A stretch of DNA of 64,000 nucleotides from the NCBI RefSeq assembly GCF_030814435.1, contig NZ_JAUSUW010000002.1, forward strand, positions 186,001 to 250,000. The letters are read 5' to 3'. This DNA is from Peteryoungia aggregata LMG 23059. GTDB lineage: Bacteria > Pseudomonadota > Alphaproteobacteria > Rhizobiales > Rhizobiaceae. The translations under genes and the position numbers were made by a program. The notes beneath the pieces were generated by a model. It was not told the origin of the DNA, searched no databases, and was given only the letters and a program-made list of their open reading frames with translations. Below, piece after piece: positions 39,964 through 49,416 of this stretch (positions are counted from its first letter, which is position 1; each line of letters begins with the position of its first letter).

Positions 39964-41025
39964 TCAAAGGTAGTTGACAAGGCTCAAGCCCTGGATACGC
40001 GAGGTCAGCGTGTAAGATGCTTCCACCATGGAAAGCAGAGAGTTAACGCGAGTCGAGGCTTCGTACGCATCTACTTCAATTTTGCTCGACAGGCTGGTTT
40101 CTATTATATCCACCTGAACCTTGAGCGAGGCATCCGCCTTGTCGATCCGGTTCTCGGAAAGTCCAAGTTCCGAACGGGTCGCATTGATGCCGGTGATGGC
40201 GCGGCCGGTGTAGTCGATGGCCGAATTGATCGCGACGGTGACGGCGTTTGCCGGCGCCCCGATGGTGAGAAGCTCCTTGGTGACGATCGACGCCAGCGCG
40301 AAGTAACGGAAGCCGTCCTCGTTGGCCGACGCCGAGGTCTGCACCGTTTCGGACTGTGTGATGCGACTGGTCATCGCCTCGTCAGTGGCGTTCGACCAAT
40401 CCGTGCTCCAGTCGGGGCCGGTGTACATCGGCTCGAGTACCGAGGAGATGAAATCCTCCATGCTCGGCACCCCGGTCGCCGCAATCGTGGCCGTGTTCGC
40501 TGTATCCGTCGGCGCGAAGCCGAAATAGCCAGTGAAGGCCGCATCGAAGCTGAGTTTTGCCGGCGACGTATCGGTGTATTCATTCAGCGGCTGCACATCG
40601 GTGTTGATGCCGGCGAACAGAAACTCGCCGTTGGCCGACTGATTGGCCATGCTGGTCATCGTCGACAGCGAATTGTTCACGGTCATCACCGTGGTGTTGA
40701 TCGTGTCGCTATTCGACGAACCCGAGATGGTGATCAGAGCGTTGTTCATCTCCTCGGCAGCCGTTGCAACCTGTTTCAGCGCCTCTTGTGAAGCAGACAG
40801 GCGCTGCGTCGCGATCGAGTTGTTGCTGATCATCGAATTGAGCCGCTGGCTCTCCCGATTGAGGTCGACCACCGTCGAGGTCTTGCTGCCGAGTTCCGCG
40901 CCGACGTCCGCAAAAAAGCCGGTGCTGACCTCTTGCTGCGCCTTCAGGAGCTCATTCTGCGCCTGGCGGATTGTCAGGCGCATCGATGTCTGGATCGACA
41001 GGTTGGAAACGCTCGCGGTCGACAT
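39964..41025 (-). CDS. flgL: Flagellar hook-filament junction protein FlgL
   Basis: A 353-residue exported junction protein (HAP3). The N-terminal flagellin-like helix region (SIQTSMRLTIRQAQNELLKA) and C-terminal coil (ASTRVNSLLSMVEASYTLTS, ending RIQGLSLVNYL) form the D0/D1 helical bundle. There is no signal peptide because export is by the flagellar type III pathway. It is 6 bp after flgK. Expected chaperone: the FlgN-like protein at 33992-34357. Confidence 0.94.
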   Translation of the reverse strand: MSTASVSNLSIQTSMRLTIRQAQNELLKAQQEVSTGFFADVGAELGSKTSTVVDLNRESQRLNSMISNNSIATQRLSASQEALKQVATAAEEMNNALITISGSSNSDTINTTVMTVNNSLSTMTSMANQSANGEFLFAGINTDVQPLNEYTDTSPAKLSFDAAFTGYFGFAPTDTANTATIAATGVPSMEDFISSVLEPMYTGPDWSTDWSNATDEAMTSRITQSETVQTSASANEDGFRYFALASIVTKELLTIGAPANAVTVAINSAIDYTGRAITGINATRSELGLSENRIDKADASLKVQVDIIETSLSSKIEVDAYEASTRVNSLLSMVEASYTLTSRIQGLSLVNYL

Positions 41026-41031
41026 TAGGGA

Positions 41032-42486
41032 TTACCCAGCCATTTCGAGAACGGCCTTCAGCATATCGTCCACCGTAGAGACGAGCTTTGCCGCGGCCTT
41101 GTAGGACTGCTCCACATCGAGCAGCAGAGAAAGTTCCTCGTCGAGACTGACTGCCGTCTTCGCCGAATAGGTCTGGAAGGTGCGCTCGTAGAGCGCCTGC
41201 TTGTTTTCGTTCGCCGTCGTTGCATTCGACCGCAGTTCCTCAAGCCAACCAATCGAGTTGCTGGCGAAGGAGAGGACGCTTGCATCGGTCTTCAGATCGG
41301 CATCTGCAGAGAAGCTTCTGTTGGCAGCGAGTTCATCGACATAGCTGTTGATGAGATCGGTAAAGCCGGATGAGGCGGCCGTGTTCTTGACGTAGGCGGC
41401 ACCGTTGATGCCACCGTCGCGAATGAGCATCGGATCGCCGCTGGCATCGGAGCGGACGGCAGGGTTGACCTGGATGAGGGCCGCGAGACCGGGCTGAACT
41501 GTTCCTGTCGGGGGTACCGTGCCACCGGGCCAGGTAAACAGGCCGGGGAGCTCGTTCGCGCCGCCCGCATCGGTTTCCTGAAAGGCTTCAATGAGGCCGC
41601 GAGCAATTTCGTCGAGCTGGGTCTGGAAGGTCGGAGCTACGACATCACGCAGCTGGACCAGGGCGGCGAGCGATCCCTGCCCGTCCGTGTTGCCGCCGAC
41701 GCCGGCGCGAACCGCAGTCCCATCGATGAAGATCGCGTTGCCGCTGACCGTCGAGTCATAGGTAAATGTGCGGACGAACGTGACCTCTCGCGGATCGGTC
41801 TCGAACAGTGTCGTGCCGTCTGAGGTGTAGAGGACCATGTCGCTGTTTTCGCGCATGTTCACGGAAACGCCAACAATCTCGGAAATTTCCTTGAGCAGGG
41901 TGTCGCGACGATCGAGGTAGTCGTCAGCATTCCCGCCAGTCGCGGTCTGACGAACCACGGTGTCGTTGACGATCTTGAACTCGGCGAGAAGCTTGTTCAG
42001 CCTCTGCACCTCCTCGAAGATCTGCGCATCGGCATCCTCACGGACTTCCTGGGTCGTCGCTGTCGCATTGTTCAGCGAGTTCGCAACGTCGATTGCATCC
42101 GTAACAACCGTCGAGGCCAATGCATACTCGCCCGGGAGCGCCGCAAACGACTGCAGGCTGCTCTGGAGGTTGGCGAGATAGGAGGATGGAGACAGCTGAT
42201 ACTCGTTGCCGCCGAGGGCATCGGAGAGCGTCGTCAGTCCTTCCAGGAGCGTCGACTGAGCGCCCTGCTGCGATGTCGATGAAGACATCTGCCGCAGCAG
42301 GGCCATCTGCTGAGATCGCTCGTTCTGCACCGTCGAGGCGCCGTAGATGGTCTGAACCACAACGGCCTGGCGACGGACATAATTCTCATTGCCGTCATTG
42401 GCGATATTCGTGGACAGCACGGAAGTCTGTTGCGACGTGTTGCGGAATATCGAATTTGCCGTGTTGAGCGACGATGCAAGCGACAT
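41032..42486 (-). CDS. flgK: Flagellar hook-associated protein FlgK
   Basis: A 484-residue hook-filament junction protein (HAP1). The N-terminal LASSLNTANSIFRNTSQQTS and TNIANDGNENYVRRQAVVVQ resemble the rod-hook consensus. The conserved C-terminus contains VSLDEELSLLLDVEQSYKAA near the end. The middle is variable. It lies between flgE and flgL, with 21 bp to flgE. Confidence 0.95.
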   Translation of the reverse strand: MSLASSLNTANSIFRNTSQQTSVLSTNIANDGNENYVRRQAVVVQTIYGASTVQNERSQQMALLRQMSSSTSQQGAQSTLLEGLTTLSDALGGNEYQLSPSSYLANLQSSLQSFAALPGEYALASTVVTDAIDVANSLNNATATTQEVREDADAQIFEEVQRLNKLLAEFKIVNDTVVRQTATGGNADDYLDRRDTLLKEISEIVGVSVNMRENSDMVLYTSDGTTLFETDPREVTFVRTFTYDSTVSGNAIFIDGTAVRAGVGGNTDGQGSLAALVQLRDVVAPTFQTQLDEIARGLIEAFQETDAGGANELPGLFTWPGGTVPPTGTVQPGLAALIQVNPAVRSDASGDPMLIRDGGINGAAYVKNTAASSGFTDLINSYVDELAANRSFSADADLKTDASVLSFASNSIGWLEELRSNATTANENKQALYERTFQTYSAKTAVSLDEELSLLLDVEQSYKAAAKLVSTVDDMLKAVLEMAG

Positions 42487-42507
42487 AGGACTAACCTACT
42501 CTTTCGA

Positions 42508-43716
42508 TTATCTCTTCAGGTTGACCAGGACTTCCATCAATTCGGAGCCGGTCTGGAATACCTTGGAGTTCGCGGTGTAATTCCGCTGGGATTCGATCAT
42601 GGCGGTCAGTTCTTCGGCGATATCGACGTTGGAATCTTCGAGCGCGCCGGAGATGATCGAACCAAAGCCACTGGACCCGGCGTAGCCGAGAATAACGACG
42701 CCCGAATCATTGGACTGGGTGTAGAGGTTGCCGGCCACCGGATTGAGATTGTCGGGGCTCTGGACGCTGGCCAGGGCCACGCGGAACTTCGGTACCAGGT
42801 CACCATTCTCGTAAGCGATAGAGACGATGCCCTTCTCGTCGATCTCATAGCCCTTGACCTTCGAGGCCGCATTGCCGTCGACCTTGCCTTCTTCAACCGA
42901 GAAAGGCGAGGCAAGCTGCGTCGTGTCACCGATCTCCAGCGAAATGGCAGGAACTTCCGCGCCATCGATGGTGAAGGTCGCCAAAGCAAGCGGCGTCGGG
43001 CTCAGCGCCGTATCGAGCTGGCCATCGGTGTCGAAGAACAGGGTCGTGGGCGCCAACACGGTTGCCGGCGTGCCCGGGCCCGTCGCTTCCACCGTCCACT
43101 CGTTGTCCGCAACCTTCGTGTAGGTGAATTCGATCAGGCGGCTGGAGCCCTGGCTGTCGAAGACCTTCAGAGAGGTTGTCTGGACGAAGCCGTTGGCTTC
43201 GCCATTGGGCAGGTTGACGTTCAGTGTTCCGGTTGTCGATGCGACTGCCGAGATGCCGGAGCCGGACAGATCGACGTCTTCAAGGCCATCGAAGCCGTTG
43301 ACGACGATGGTCGGGTCAGCGGTCGAATCGTATTCGTAACCCTGCAGCGTGTAACCGGCAGTGTTCTTCAGCGTGCCATCTTCCTGCAGGACGAATGAGC
43401 CTGCACGGGTCATGTAGGGCGTGCCATCCGTGCCCTTGACGATGAAGAAGCCGTCGCCGTTGATGGCAAGGTCGGTCTCGGACGTCGTGTAGCTGAAGGT
43501 GCCCTGACTCGAAATCGAGTAACGAACATCCGTCTCGACGCCGCCGGAATTGTAGGCGCCGTTGGTCGTTGGCAAAATCATGGATGAAAATTGCACCGAG
43601 GCCTTCTTGTAGCCAACCGTTGTGGAGTTGGCGATGTTGTCGGCGACAGTGCTCAGCCGGTTCGACTGGGCGTTCATGCCGGAGACACCCGTGCGCATCG
43701 TTCCGTAAAGGCTCAT
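42508..43716 (-). CDS. flgE: Flagellar hook protein FlgE
   Basis: A 402-residue hook subunit. The N-terminal rod-hook motif is GMNAQSNRLSTVADNIANS (residues about 14-32). The central DIATED/FlgE-type repeats include YMTRAGSFVLQEDGTLKNT. The conserved C-terminal motif (EELTAMIESQRNYTANSKVF) closes the D0 domain. It is the first gene of flgE-K-L-flaF-flbT-flgD-fliQ-flhA-fliR. The 125-bp gap to rem holds its likely promoter or leader. Confidence 0.96.
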   Translation of the reverse strand: MSLYGTMRTGVSGMNAQSNRLSTVADNIANSTTVGYKKASVQFSSMILPTTNGAYNSGGVETDVRYSISSQGTFSYTTSETDLAINGDGFFIVKGTDGTPYMTRAGSFVLQEDGTLKNTAGYTLQGYEYDSTADPTIVVNGFDGLEDVDLSGSGISAVASTTGTLNVNLPNGEANGFVQTTSLKVFDSQGSSRLIEFTYTKVADNEWTVEATGPGTPATVLAPTTLFFDTDGQLDTALSPTPLALATFTIDGAEVPAISLEIGDTTQLASPFSVEEGKVDGNAASKVKGYEIDEKGIVSIAYENGDLVPKFRVALASVQSPDNLNPVAGNLYTQSNDSGVVILGYAGSSGFGSIISGALEDSNVDIAEELTAMIESQRNYTANSKVFQTGSELMEVLVNLKR

Positions 43717-43841
43717 GTCAAAATCCTCGTTTCGTAGTCAAATGGGAGAGTATGAGGTGGGCCTTGCGTGAAGCTGTCTGGCATGGCGGCTCTCCAGATC
43801 AATGCGGGAGAGCCGCAGCCGCACGAGGCCGGCCGGAGCGA

Positions 43842-44513
43842 TCAGCTCCAGTCGATGCAGTAGCCGAGGAAGCGCTTGGAATCGACGGGATCGAAACCGA
43901 GCTTCTTGCGCAACTTCTTGCGCAGCTTGGAGATATGGCTTTCAACGACGTTCTCTTCGACTTCCTCGTCGAAGATGCCGTAGATCGCATTGAAGATCTG
44001 GGTCTTGGAGACACGGCGGCCACGGTTGGCGACCAAGTATTCCAGGATACGGCGCTCACGGCGCGGCAATGGAAAGACGTCGCCGGCGATCTCGGGATCG
44101 CGACCGTCGGAGAAGACCTTGATCGGGCCGATCTCGGTGAAATTGGTAATCGCCTTCAGACGACGACGGATGGCCGCCGCTCGCGCCAGGATCTCCCGGG
44201 GATGAACCGGCTTGCGCACGACATCGTCGACGCCGCAATCAAACAGTGCCAGGGTCGCCTCAAGTGAAGGCTGATCGCTGACAGCGATCACCGGTGCCTG
44301 CGTCCTGTCGCGGATCGCCCGCGGCAGTTCGAGGGTCGTCTCACCCTGTCCGATCAGGAATGCCTCGACCGCCGCAATATCGGAATCGGCCGCCGTATGG
44401 ACCCATTCGCCGAATTCCCGCGGGTCGAAACCCGTCGAAGGAATTCCCTCGCGCCCAAATAGTGATGTGTATCCGTCCTTAACGAGCTCGCGCTCATCAA
44501 CCACTACGATCAT
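43842..44513 (-). CDS. rem: OmpR-type flagellar transcription activator Rem
   Basis: A 223-residue response-regulator-like protein. The C-terminal winged helix-turn-helix (about residues 125-220) includes [35 protein letters not shown] and [12 protein letters not shown]. The N-terminal receiver domain lacks an evident phospho-acceptor Asp: the aligned stretch around residues 48-56 is VEAFLIGQG. In Sinorhizobium and Rhizobium relatives Rem activates later motility genes such as flagellin. TTAAC repeats upstream of its own gene and of two flagellin genes are candidate sites. The start is ATG 44513. Confidence 0.93.
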   Translation of the reverse strand: MIVVVDERELVKDGYTSLFGREGIPSTGFDPREFGEWVHTAADSDIAAVEAFLIGQGETTLELPRAIRDRTQAPVIAVSDQPSLEATLALFDCGVDDVVRKPVHPREILARAAAIRRRLKAITNFTEIGPIKVFSDGRDPEIAGDVFPLPRRERRILEYLVANRGRRVSKTQIFNAIYGIFDEEVEENVVESHISKLRKKLRKKLGFDPVDSKRFLGYCIDWS

Positions 44514-44793
44514 TCGTCCGCCTCCGAATCAGTGTGGTGTTTCGATAGACAATGCGTACGAATCGGGGGATTCAGGGACAACTAGGAGAAATTAACCACA
44601 GTAATTAACGGTTGATTAACCAATTGGTGCCGATTTGATCTATATATAGTGGGTACAGCGCAAGCTCGACACAAGTTTTTAGTGGAAAAGTTAACGCAAG
44701 CTTCGCACAAGCTATTGTCCTGGCCTTCTGTATCGCAGTCTCGCCACAATTAGCAAATCGGCACAATCATGGCTGTCAAACAACTTTCGGTTG
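44514..44793 (-). promoter_or_regulatory. rem promoter region with TTAAC repeats
   Basis: The gap upstream of rem is AT-rich and contains TTAAC at 44592-44596, 44605-44609, 44616-44620 and 44691-44695. The first three are spaced 13 and 11 bp apart, about one helical turn. GTTAAC/TTAAC arrays of similar spacing occur upstream of flaC and flaD. This layout is what a tandem OmpR-family activator would bind. I did not assign the -35/-10 elements. Confidence 0.5.
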
Positions 44794-45375
44794 CTATTCA
44801 CCGCAAAATTGTCGCGCTCCGGGCGTCCAGTTTCCATAGCCAGTGGCGACCAGATTGGCGATCACACGGCAGACATAACGCTTCTGCGCAGGGTCATTAT
44901 TGGGTCCCGCATGGTATCGCGCAACCGCCATGGTCCAGGTCTCATGCCGGTCATGCAGGTTGCTCAGGAAGCGTGCCGCATACTCGACGTTCCGTTTCGG
45001 GTCGAACATTGCCTCCACCGAGGTGAAGTGCTCCCCGTGGAAATGCTGGTTGATCTGCATGCAGCCTACGTCGATCAGGACGGCGCCCCCATCCCTCGCG
45101 CGCTGGAAAGCTGCGAGCGCATCTTCCAGTCCCTCGAAGTAGAAGGCCTTGCCCTCGACGTTCATGGCGTAGGGTTGCAGACTCCCCTTGCGACCCGTCT
45201 CTGTAAGGCCAACAGAGTAGAGAATTCCCTCCGGAATACCGTACTTGGCCGCTGCAGCGCCGATCGCGGCTTCACAGCCACCCCGGCTCGCTGCCGCCTC
45301 AGACGTAAAGCTGATCAGGGCGAGCGCCGCGAGCGTCAACAGTCGGGGCGTCGCTCGTTTGAACCATACGTTCAT
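44794..45375 (-). CDS. Secreted lytic transglycosylase, flagellar-cluster type
   Basis: A 193-residue periplasmic enzyme that cuts peptidoglycan glycan strands, probably so that the flagellar rod can pass. A signal peptide occupies residues 1-28 (LLTLAALALISFTSEAAA). The SLT fold follows, with catalytic Glu59 in YSVGLTETG and VGCMQINQHFHG further on. The N-terminal coding part overlaps the 3' end of fliK by 77 bp in another frame. ATG 45375 is needed for the signal peptide. It complements the FlgJ-like protein, which has no muramidase domain. Confidence 0.9.
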   Translation of the reverse strand: MNVWFKRATPRLLTLAALALISFTSEAAASRGGCEAAIGAAAAKYGIPEGILYSVGLTETGRKGSLQPYAMNVEGKAFYFEGLEDALAAFQRARDGGAVLIDVGCMQINQHFHGEHFTSVEAMFDPKRNVEYAARFLSNLHDRHETWTMAVARYHAGPNNDPAQKRYVCRVIANLVATGYGNWTPGARQFCGE

Positions 45376-46711
45376 CAGCCATCCTCACCCCGTTGCCTGC
45401 CGATTCACCACGTTGCTGACGTTCACTTCCACCCTGATTGGCGAACTGAGACGGTTGCTGACCGGATTGCTGGTTCGAAGTGCCATTCTGGCCGGCGTCG
45501 GTGCTGCGATCAGCTGGGGCCAGCTGCATGTTGACCTGTACCTGGTCAACGACCAGTCCCTGGGCCTTCAGGGCCTTCAAGATGTCACTCTGATCGTTCT
45601 GCAGCTGGCGAAGTGCCGCCGGGTTGTCGACAGTCAGCTGCACGCTCAGCTCCTCACCGGAGAGACGGAGCGTTGCCGTCACACTGCCCAGCTCGATGGG
45701 GCTCATCTGGATCTTCAGGGTATGAACAACCTTGCCCTGGCTTGAATGGGTAGCTGCGTTCGCCAGCTCAGAACCGGGAGACATGGCGCTAACCCACTCG
45801 CTGTCCCCCAGCATGGCGGCGGTGATCGACGCACCGTTGGTGGTAGAGATGGGCGCAATGTAGCGGCGGCTGTCGACGACAGTGACTGTCTCAACAGTCT
45901 TTGGCTCCGTCTCCTGTGCCCCGGCTGCAGCTTCACTGCGCAGAAGAAGCGGCTGTCCCTTGCCATCTGCCCTGATGAACCGGAAATCTCGTTCTCCCTC
46001 GTCCTTGCCCTTATCCGAGGTCGAAGAGTCAGCTGAATCCTCGGTGACGGCTGTCACGGGGAGACCGTCGAGCATCTTCTGCTTCTGGTCGTCCTTACCA
46101 TTCGTCTCCGCAGTCGTTCGCTGATCGTCGAGAGCGGTCTTTGCGCCATCAACGCCCGCGAGGAGCTGCAGAACATCACTCAGATCCGGACCTTTGGTTT
46201 CGGAGGTCGCCGCTTCATCAAGCCCCTCGCCGGCAGCCGTCTGCTCACCTTCTTCAGCGCCATTGCGCTCCCGAGCGGCGGCAAGGGCCTTGGCGAGTTC
46301 TGCCTTGAGCTTCGGATCGAGCCCTCTGATGTCGATCTCCGGCTCCTTGCCCTCCTTGGAATCACCGCGTGCCTGCGCCTTGGCAGCGGCCAGGAGCCTT
46401 GCCAGGTCATCGACCGAGATGTCCGCAGACAAGGCCTCGAGATCTGTGGAAAGATTGCCACCCATGTCGATCAGAAGCTGTCTGTCTCCGGCCGACAGCC
46501 CCTTGATCGATGCTTGTGCGTCACCCGCCTCGGCGTCGGACTGCGCCGCAGCAGCCGTGTTGTCGTCACGCCCGCCGCGCTCCTTCTGCCCGGAACTCGA
46601 GAGCACTTTCGAGAAGCCGCCGTCCTCGGTCCTTTCAGAACGCCCGCCCGTCTGTTGGCCGACGGCACCATCCGAAGCTGGAAGTCTGGGGGCTGAGAGC
46701 GCGTCCATCAT
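45299..46711 (-). CDS. fliK: Flagellar hook-length control protein FliK (MotD)
   Basis: A 470-residue hook-length ruler. The N-terminal two-thirds is Glu/Asp/Ser-rich and weakly conserved. The C-terminal Flg_hook domain (about residues 330-420) carries LKIQMSPIELGSVTATLRL and the downstream LSVQLTVDNPAALRQLQND. It was formerly called MotD in rhizobia. ATG 46711 was chosen (AAGG 9 nt upstream). A TTG at 46717 that overlaps the motC stop is another option. It is followed by the overlapping lytic transglycosylase. Confidence 0.9.
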   Translation of the reverse strand: MMDALSAPRLPASDGAVGQQTGGRSERTEDGGFSKVLSSSGQKERGGRDDNTAAAAQSDAEAGDAQASIKGLSAGDRQLLIDMGGNLSTDLEALSADISVDDLARLLAAAKAQARGDSKEGKEPEIDIRGLDPKLKAELAKALAAARERNGAEEGEQTAAGEGLDEAATSETKGPDLSDVLQLLAGVDGAKTALDDQRTTAETNGKDDQKQKMLDGLPVTAVTEDSADSSTSDKGKDEGERDFRFIRADGKGQPLLLRSEAAAGAQETEPKTVETVTVVDSRRYIAPISTTNGASITAAMLGDSEWVSAMSPGSELANAATHSSQGKVVHTLKIQMSPIELGSVTATLRLSGEELSVQLTVDNPAALRQLQNDQSDILKALKAQGLVVDQVQVNMQLAPADRSTDAGQNGTSNQQSGQQPSQFANQGGSERQQRGESAGNGVRMADERMVQTSDAPTVDARGARPDQLYV

Positions 46712-46713
46712 GG

Positions 46714-48060
46714 TCAAGGGCCTTCTTTCTGGAGAAGATCATCAATTGCATCGAGTTTAGAACGTCCGGTTTCGACGAAGCTGCGCAGTTCCGGATCAAT
46801 GTCGGCCTGCTCGGTTGCCGGGACTTCTGCGCCGGCCACCGCCGGCGCGACCGGGGGCTCTTCAGGCGGAGCAGAGACAGGCTCGGGCTGGGGCTGGGGC
46901 TGGGGCTGGGGCTGGGCGAACGGATCCTGAAGTTCGGGATCTGCGGCAGCGTCTGCAGCGTCGTTGCCCGCAGTGCCCTCGACGGGAGCCGTGCGGGGCG
47001 TCGCAGCAGGCTCAGGCTTGCGCAGCACTTCCTTGGCAACGGTCTCCGCCGCCTGGCGAAGTGCCCGGTCTCTCGGGGACAGCACCTCTTCCGGGATCTG
47101 CATCAGGGCTTGCATCGCATCATCGACATTCTCGGTCGGGACCCCGACGAGACTGCCATAGAGCCGGGCGAGAGCATCGGCTCCCTCTTCGGTGCCCGAT
47201 AGCAGCTTGGCCTGATCGGCGGCCATGGTCGCCAGATCCTTTCGCCCCGCGATCGCGGCTTCACGTGCCACCCTGAGGTAGACCTCTCGACGGCGGTCGA
47301 TATCCATGTAGCCGAGGGTGGCTTCGATGTCCTCGACCTTCAGGACCTCGTAGTGTTCGACCACGAAGCGGACGAAGAGATCGGCAAACTGGCTGGCATA
47401 GGGAGAGTACAGGAAGCGCCGGGCGTAACCATTCGCATAGATTGAAGCCTTGTCGACGATCTTGGCATCCAGGGCAACGGCCAGGGAGCGGCGCAAGGCC
47501 GCCTCCTCGACGATGGTGCCAGGCGCCGTCAAGCGAGCCCAATCGTAGAACTTCAGGGCGGCGGCGGGGTCTTGCGTGAGTGTCACATTGCCGGCAACAA
47601 GCGCCAGATAGGGACCGATCTTGTCGTCGCGGTATTCGGTCGCGATGTCTCCAAGCGTCTTGGAGATCAGCGTGCCCTTGCCGCTCAGGTATTTGCGCAA
47701 GGCGTCACTGATGCGGTTGTCGAAATTACCGTTGATGTCCCGGGCAACGAGGAACTCCAGGGTCGCCGGATTTCCGCCACTCATCGCATAGATCAGGGCT
47801 GCGTCCACATTGCGGGTATCCTGGAACACCTGCGGGTCTGCGGTCCGCAGCCGTTCGTCAATGGTGCCGAGCATGAAGCGCTGCATGTCGGCTGCGGAGT
47901 GGTCGCCACGCACCACCGTATCCTGGACAAACTGGAGCGAACGCAGCATCCGGTAAGGCTCGAGCGTCTCATCCACCGTCTGCGCACGGCTGACCGGCCC
48001 GACCGCGAGTGCAGCCAGACCGGAGAGCAGAAAGCAGAGGGACAACCGCCGAATTGCCAT
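46714..48060 (-). CDS. motC: Chemotaxis/motility periplasmic protein MotC
   Basis: A 448-residue periplasmic protein found only in rhizobia and relatives, required for flagellar rotation; it works with the stator protein MotB and has its own helper MotE (57648-58184). The signal peptide is at residues 1-26 (LCFLLSGLAALAVGPVSRA). A helical middle domain is followed by a low-complexity tail at about 350-420 with four Pro-Gln pairs (a 6-bp repeat at 46885-46916). Only 3 bp separate it from motB. Confidence 0.95.
   Translation of the reverse strand: MAIRRLSLCFLLSGLAALAVGPVSRAQTVDETLEPYRMLRSLQFVQDTVVRGDHSAADMQRFMLGTIDERLRTADPQVFQDTRNVDAALIYAMSGGNPATLEFLVARDINGNFDNRISDALRKYLSGKGTLISKTLGDIATEYRDDKIGPYLALVAGNVTLTQDPAAALKFYDWARLTAPGTIVEEAALRRSLAVALDAKIVDKASIYANGYARRFLYSPYASQFADLFVRFVVEHYEVLKVEDIEATLGYMDIDRRREVYLRVAREAAIAGRKDLATMAADQAKLLSGTEEGADALARLYGSLVGVPTENVDDAMQALMQIPEEVLSPRDRALRQAAETVAKEVLRKPEPAATPRTAPVEGTAGNDAADAAADPELQDPFAQPQPQPQPQPEPVSAPPEEPPVAPAVAGAEVPATEQADIDPELRSFVETGRSKLDAIDDLLQKEGP
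46885..46916. repeat. Hexanucleotide tandem repeat inside motC
   Basis: Five to six units of GGGGCT/GGCTGG-type 6-bp repeats encode Pro-Gln pairs near residue 385 of MotC. Because the unit is two codons, changes in copy number would alter linker length without shifting frame. Confidence 0.85.
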
Positions 48061-48063
48061 CGG

Positions 48064-49416
48064 TTACCCCTGTTCCGCTTCGATCAGGATCTCGATACGA
48101 CGGTTCGCGTCGGCAAACGGATCCTCCGGCACCTGCAGACGCCGATCGGCAAAGCCCGACACCTGCTCGACGCGATCTTCGCTCAGGCCGCCGCGCACCA
48201 GCATGTAGTACGCGCTGTGAGCGCGTGCCATTGACAGGCGCCAGTTGTCATTTTCGGTGCCGCGGAACGGGCGGGCATCAGTATGACCGCGAATGACGAT
48301 ACGCCCCTGTTTTTCCTGCAGGATCTGACCAAGCCGCTCCATGGCGAGTACCAGCTCTCGACGCGGCACAGCCGAACCGACATTGAACATCGCTGCATCG
48401 CTCTGATCACTGATGGTTACCAGCAGACCGCCTTCAGACGGCGTGACGAGAAGACCTTCCGCCAGCTTGCCAGCAGCTCCTCCGATCGCCTTCTCGATTT
48501 CCGCCTTCAGCTTTGCGGCGGCCTCAAGCTGCTGCTCGAACTGCGCCTCGGCCGTCTGATCTGCCTTTGCCACATCAGGGGCAACATCAGGCATGGTCTC
48601 CGACTGCTCGGAGGTTCCGACGTCGCTCTTGGCCTCAGGACCAACAGCCGGCTTCTCAGCATCCAACGCCTCGCCTGGCGTCGCTCCCTCGACTGCCGGC
48701 TTCTGGCCGGGAACCACGAGAGCGATCTGCTGCTCCGGCTCCGTTGAGGGAGCGGCAGGATCCACAGGGGGCTGCTCGGCCGCTTGTTGTGGCTGCTCGG
48801 CTGCTGCTTGCGCATCCGTCGGCTCACCGGGCGGACCGTTGGCGGTCTGCACCTGCTGAGTCCAGAAATCCGGATCGAAAGGATCGCGATAGGCCTCGCC
48901 GCCCTGAGCACCGGTCGAAGGACCAGAATCGGCCGCACCGCCCTCACCCTTGGCACTGACATTCGCCTGCTGCCCGACCTCCTGGGCGATTTCCGCCAGG
49001 ACGGAATAGGGATTTTCGAAGAAGTCGGCCTCGGAATAGTTGGCCTGGTCGCCCGAAGACGCCGTCTGGTCGTCACCCGTGGCGGCAGCAGAACCTACCT
49101 TGTCCTGGTCCTCGTCGACCTGAGACCGCTCCTGCTTCTCTTCACCCTCACTCGTCTCGACGGGCTTCTTCAACCCCTTCTCGGTCGGCTTCTCATCCGA
49201 GAGCTTGATCGGGTTGAAATAGCTCGCCACGGACGCCTTGGTTTCCTCGTTGGCGGCATTAACCAGCCACATGACGAGGAAGAAGGCCATCATCGCAGTC
49301 ATGAAGTCGGCGAAGGCAATCTTCCACGCTCCACCATGGGCGCCATCATGGTCACCCTTGCGACGCTTGACGATGATGATCTGGCTCTTGCCGTGGTGAT
49401 GGTTCTCGTCACTCAT
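48064..49416 (-). CDS. motB: Flagellar stator protein MotB
   Basis: A 450-residue stator subunit that couples proton flow to flagellar rotation. One membrane helix at about residues 34-55 (FADFMTAMMAFFLVMWLV) holds Asp37, the expected proton-binding residue. A very long acidic, Ala/Pro/Glu-rich linker (about 75-330) precedes the OmpA-like peptidoglycan-binding domain at about 365-445 (RIVIRGHTDARPF). It is longer than enterobacterial MotB because of that linker, as usual for rhizobial MotB. It overlaps the FliH-like gene by 4 bp. motA is not in the window. Confidence 0.96.
   Translation of the reverse strand: MSDENHHHGKSQIIIVKRRKGDHDGAHGGAWKIAFADFMTAMMAFFLVMWLVNAANEETKASVASYFNPIKLSDEKPTEKGLKKPVETSEGEEKQERSQVDEDQDKVGSAAATGDDQTASSGDQANYSEADFFENPYSVLAEIAQEVGQQANVSAKGEGGAADSGPSTGAQGGEAYRDPFDPDFWTQQVQTANGPPGEPTDAQAAAEQPQQAAEQPPVDPAAPSTEPEQQIALVVPGQKPAVEGATPGEALDAEKPAVGPEAKSDVGTSEQSETMPDVAPDVAKADQTAEAQFEQQLEAAAKLKAEIEKAIGGAAGKLAEGLLVTPSEGGLLVTISDQSDAAMFNVGSAVPRRELVLAMERLGQILQEKQGRIVIRGHTDARPFRGTENDNWRLSMARAHSAYYMLVRGGLSEDRVEQVSGFADRRLQVPEDPFADANRRIEILIEAEQG

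Noticed and set aside
46885..46916. CRISPR-like repeat array in motC
   Set aside because: Units are 6 bp and contiguous without spacers; it is a simple tandem repeat encoding Pro-Gln.
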